Assembly (NCBI GenBank): GCA_003486285.1
Contig: DNGH01000252.1
Span: forward strand, 1-14,709
Direction: 5' to 3'
From: Actinomycetota bacterium
GTDB taxonomy: Bacteria > Actinomycetota > Acidimicrobiia > Spongiisociales > UBA11373
DNA: 14,709 nt
In this document: one piece after another, positions 13,916-14,709 of the stretch
How the letters are laid out: each line of letters begins with the position of its first letter
Position numbering within the stretch: the first letter of the stretch is position 1
The notes under the pieces: model-generated
The model's database searches: none
Told to the model about the DNA's origin: nothing
The model's input: the letters and a program-made list of their open reading frames with translations, nothing else
Translations under genes and position numbers: made by a program

Positions 13916-14559
13916 CCCGGCGGGCGGCGGTCGTCTTCGACTGCGACGGGGTCCTGGTCGACTCCGAGCCGCACTCGGTGGCCTCCTGGCTCGCGGTCCT
14001 GGCCCGGTTCGGGCATCCGGCGACCGCGGCCGACATCGAGGCCTGTATTGGACTCGGGTACGGACCGACGCGCCATGCCCTGGCACGTCTCGGGCCGCTG
14101 CCGGGTCCCGGCGAACTCTGGCCACACCTGCTCGATGCCCTCGAGGGCTCCTATCGGCGGGGTCTGGTGCGGTTTGCCGACGCCATGGCAGCCCTCGACG
14201 CCTGCGAGCGTTCCGGTGTCGCGGTGGCGGTCGCCTCCGCCAGCCCCCGGCTTCGCCTCGATCTCACCCTGGCCAGTGCCGGTCTCGCCACCCGGTTTCC
14301 GGTGTCGGTGGCAGGTGACGAGGTGGCGCACGCCAAGCCGGCTCCCGATGTCTACCTGCGCGCCGCGGAGTTGCTGCGGATCGACCCCAGGGATTGCCTG
14401 GCCATCGAGGACACCCCGATCGGAGCCCGCGCCGGGGTCGCCGCCGGGATGAAGACGGTCGCGGTGGTGCGGGGGCACGTGGAGCGCGCCGCGTTGGCGG
14501 CGACGGGCGCGGTGGTGGTGGAGGCGATCACGCTCGAGGCGTTGGGGCTGGAGGAGTAG
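13912..14559 (+). CDS. HAD-superfamily phosphatase, beta-phosphoglucomutase-like
   Basis: The protein is 215 residues from GTG 13912, which overlaps the gatB stop as GTGA. All four HAD motifs are present: motif I VVFDCDGVLVDSE (nucleophile D10, acid D12), motif II VAVASAS (S109), motif III AKPAPD (K142) and motif IV CLAIEDTPIGARAG (E166, D167). A helical cap at about residues 15-85 places it in the subfamily with beta-phosphoglucomutase, phosphoglycolate phosphatase and related sugar-phosphate phosphatases. Substrate cannot be read from sequence. Coupling to gatB suggests co-expression, but HAD genes often join operons without a pathway link. The stop codon TAG lies at the edge of a heptamer repeat. 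Confidence 0.9.
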   Translation: MTRRAAVVFDCDGVLVDSEPHSVASWLAVLARFGHPATAADIEACIGLGYGPTRHALARLGPLPGPGELWPHLLDALEGSYRRGLVRFADAMAALDACERSGVAVAVASASPRLRLDLTLASAGLATRFPVSVAGDEVAHAKPAPDVYLRAAELLRIDPRDCLAIEDTPIGARAGVAAGMKTVAVVRGHVERAALAATGAVVVEAITLEALGLEE

Positions 14560-14585
14560 TCAGCGGTCAGCGGTCAGCGGTCAGC
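14559..14585 (+). repeat. Tandem heptamer repeat (GTCAGCG), about 3.9 copies
   Basis: Three perfect gtcagcg units and a final gtcagc follow one another. The first unit begins with the last base of the HAD stop codon. Copies this short and perfect suggest recent slippage. There is no coding potential or spacer structure. Confidence 0.85.
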
Positions 14586-14633
14586 CAGAGCAGGACGAGC
14601 GCGGTCGATCGGGTTGCTCACGCATACCCCCCA

Positions 14634-14656
14634 CCGACGAGGCTGCGCCTCGTCGG
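14634..14656. other. Perfect 10-bp hairpin, possible terminator or dispersed palindromic repeat
   Basis: ccgacgaggc (14634-14643) and gcctcgtcgg (14647-14656) pair perfectly around a 3-nt loop, tgc. It lies 75 nt after the HAD stop in non-coding DNA. It may terminate the gat run, but there is no T-tract. It is directly joined to a second hairpin, so the two together may be one palindromic repeat element. The stretch 14586-14633 before it shows nothing I can identify. Confidence 0.55.
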
Positions 14657-14675
14657 CTCCCCCACAAGGGGGGAG
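14657..14675. other. Second perfect hairpin (7 bp), adjacent to the first
   Basis: ctccccc (14657-14663) and gggggag (14669-14675) pair perfectly around the 5-nt loop acaag. It begins on the base after the first hairpin ends. The upstream cccccc run at 14627-14632 could compete for the same G run, so alternative pairings are possible. Confidence 0.5.
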
Positions 14676-14689
14676 TGATGGTCGTCTGA

Positions 14690-14709
14690 CACCCGGCACC
14701 CGGCACCCG
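14690..14709 (+). repeat. Tandem heptamer repeat (CACCCGG), cut by the window end
   Basis: Two full cacccgg units (14690-14696, 14697-14703) and a partial third (14704-14709) reach the right edge; the array probably continues. The unit is the same as in the array at 7213-7241. Confidence 0.8.

Overview
The window is a compact, roughly 70% GC stretch of a bacterial chromosome with almost no non-coding DNA. I infer a member of the Actinobacteriota, probably from a deep-branching or environmental lineage such as Acidimicrobiia. The reasons are the high GC, the frequent GTG starts, and the order cysteine desulfurase - mnmA - ligA ... gatC - gatA - gatB, which recalls the mycobacterial neighbourhood. 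The class-level assignment is inference only.

Layout. (1) Positions 1-411, minus strand: 5' part of an SRPBCC-fold protein that runs off the left edge. (2) 472-1596: a membrane-anchored alpha/beta-hydrolase-fold protein whose nucleophile serine appears to be glycine. (3) 1635-5841: a tightly coupled run of cysteine desulfurase, mnmA (tRNA 2-thiouridylase) and ligA (NAD+-dependent DNA ligase). (4) 5926-6801: a protein joining a universal-stress-like domain to a CBS pair, with a doubtful 5' end; it converges with a small membrane-anchored Ig-like protein at 6794-7198 on the minus strand. (5) 7256-10214: dapC-dapD-dapE, the succinylase-branch cassette for diaminopimelate and lysine. (6) 10233-10544, minus strand: a small protein with two zinc-ribbon-like units of identical spacing. 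(7) 10713-14559: gatC-gatA-gatB (Asp/Glu-tRNA amidotransferase) followed by a coupled HAD phosphatase. (8) 14559-14709: a non-coding tail of heptamer repeats and two perfect hairpins.

How the genes work together. The cysteine desulfurase probably supplies sulfur to MnmA for 2-thiolation of tRNA U34. DapD, DapC and DapE are three consecutive enzymes of one pathway. GatC, GatA and GatB form one heterotrimer. Within each run the genes abut or overlap by 1-16 nt, often as ATGA or GTGA, which suggests translational coupling.

The most interesting signals are not a new gene system. They are: a recurring -10-like hexamer placed 6-7 nt before the start codon of nearly every first gene, which suggests leaderless transcripts; a heptamer repeat filling the gap between two divergent promoters and recurring at the window end; and the duplicated-zinc-ribbon protein. 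I see no convincing novel defence, mobile or biosynthetic system, no CRISPR array, no insertion sequence and no RNA gene. No gap between genes exceeds 300 bases.
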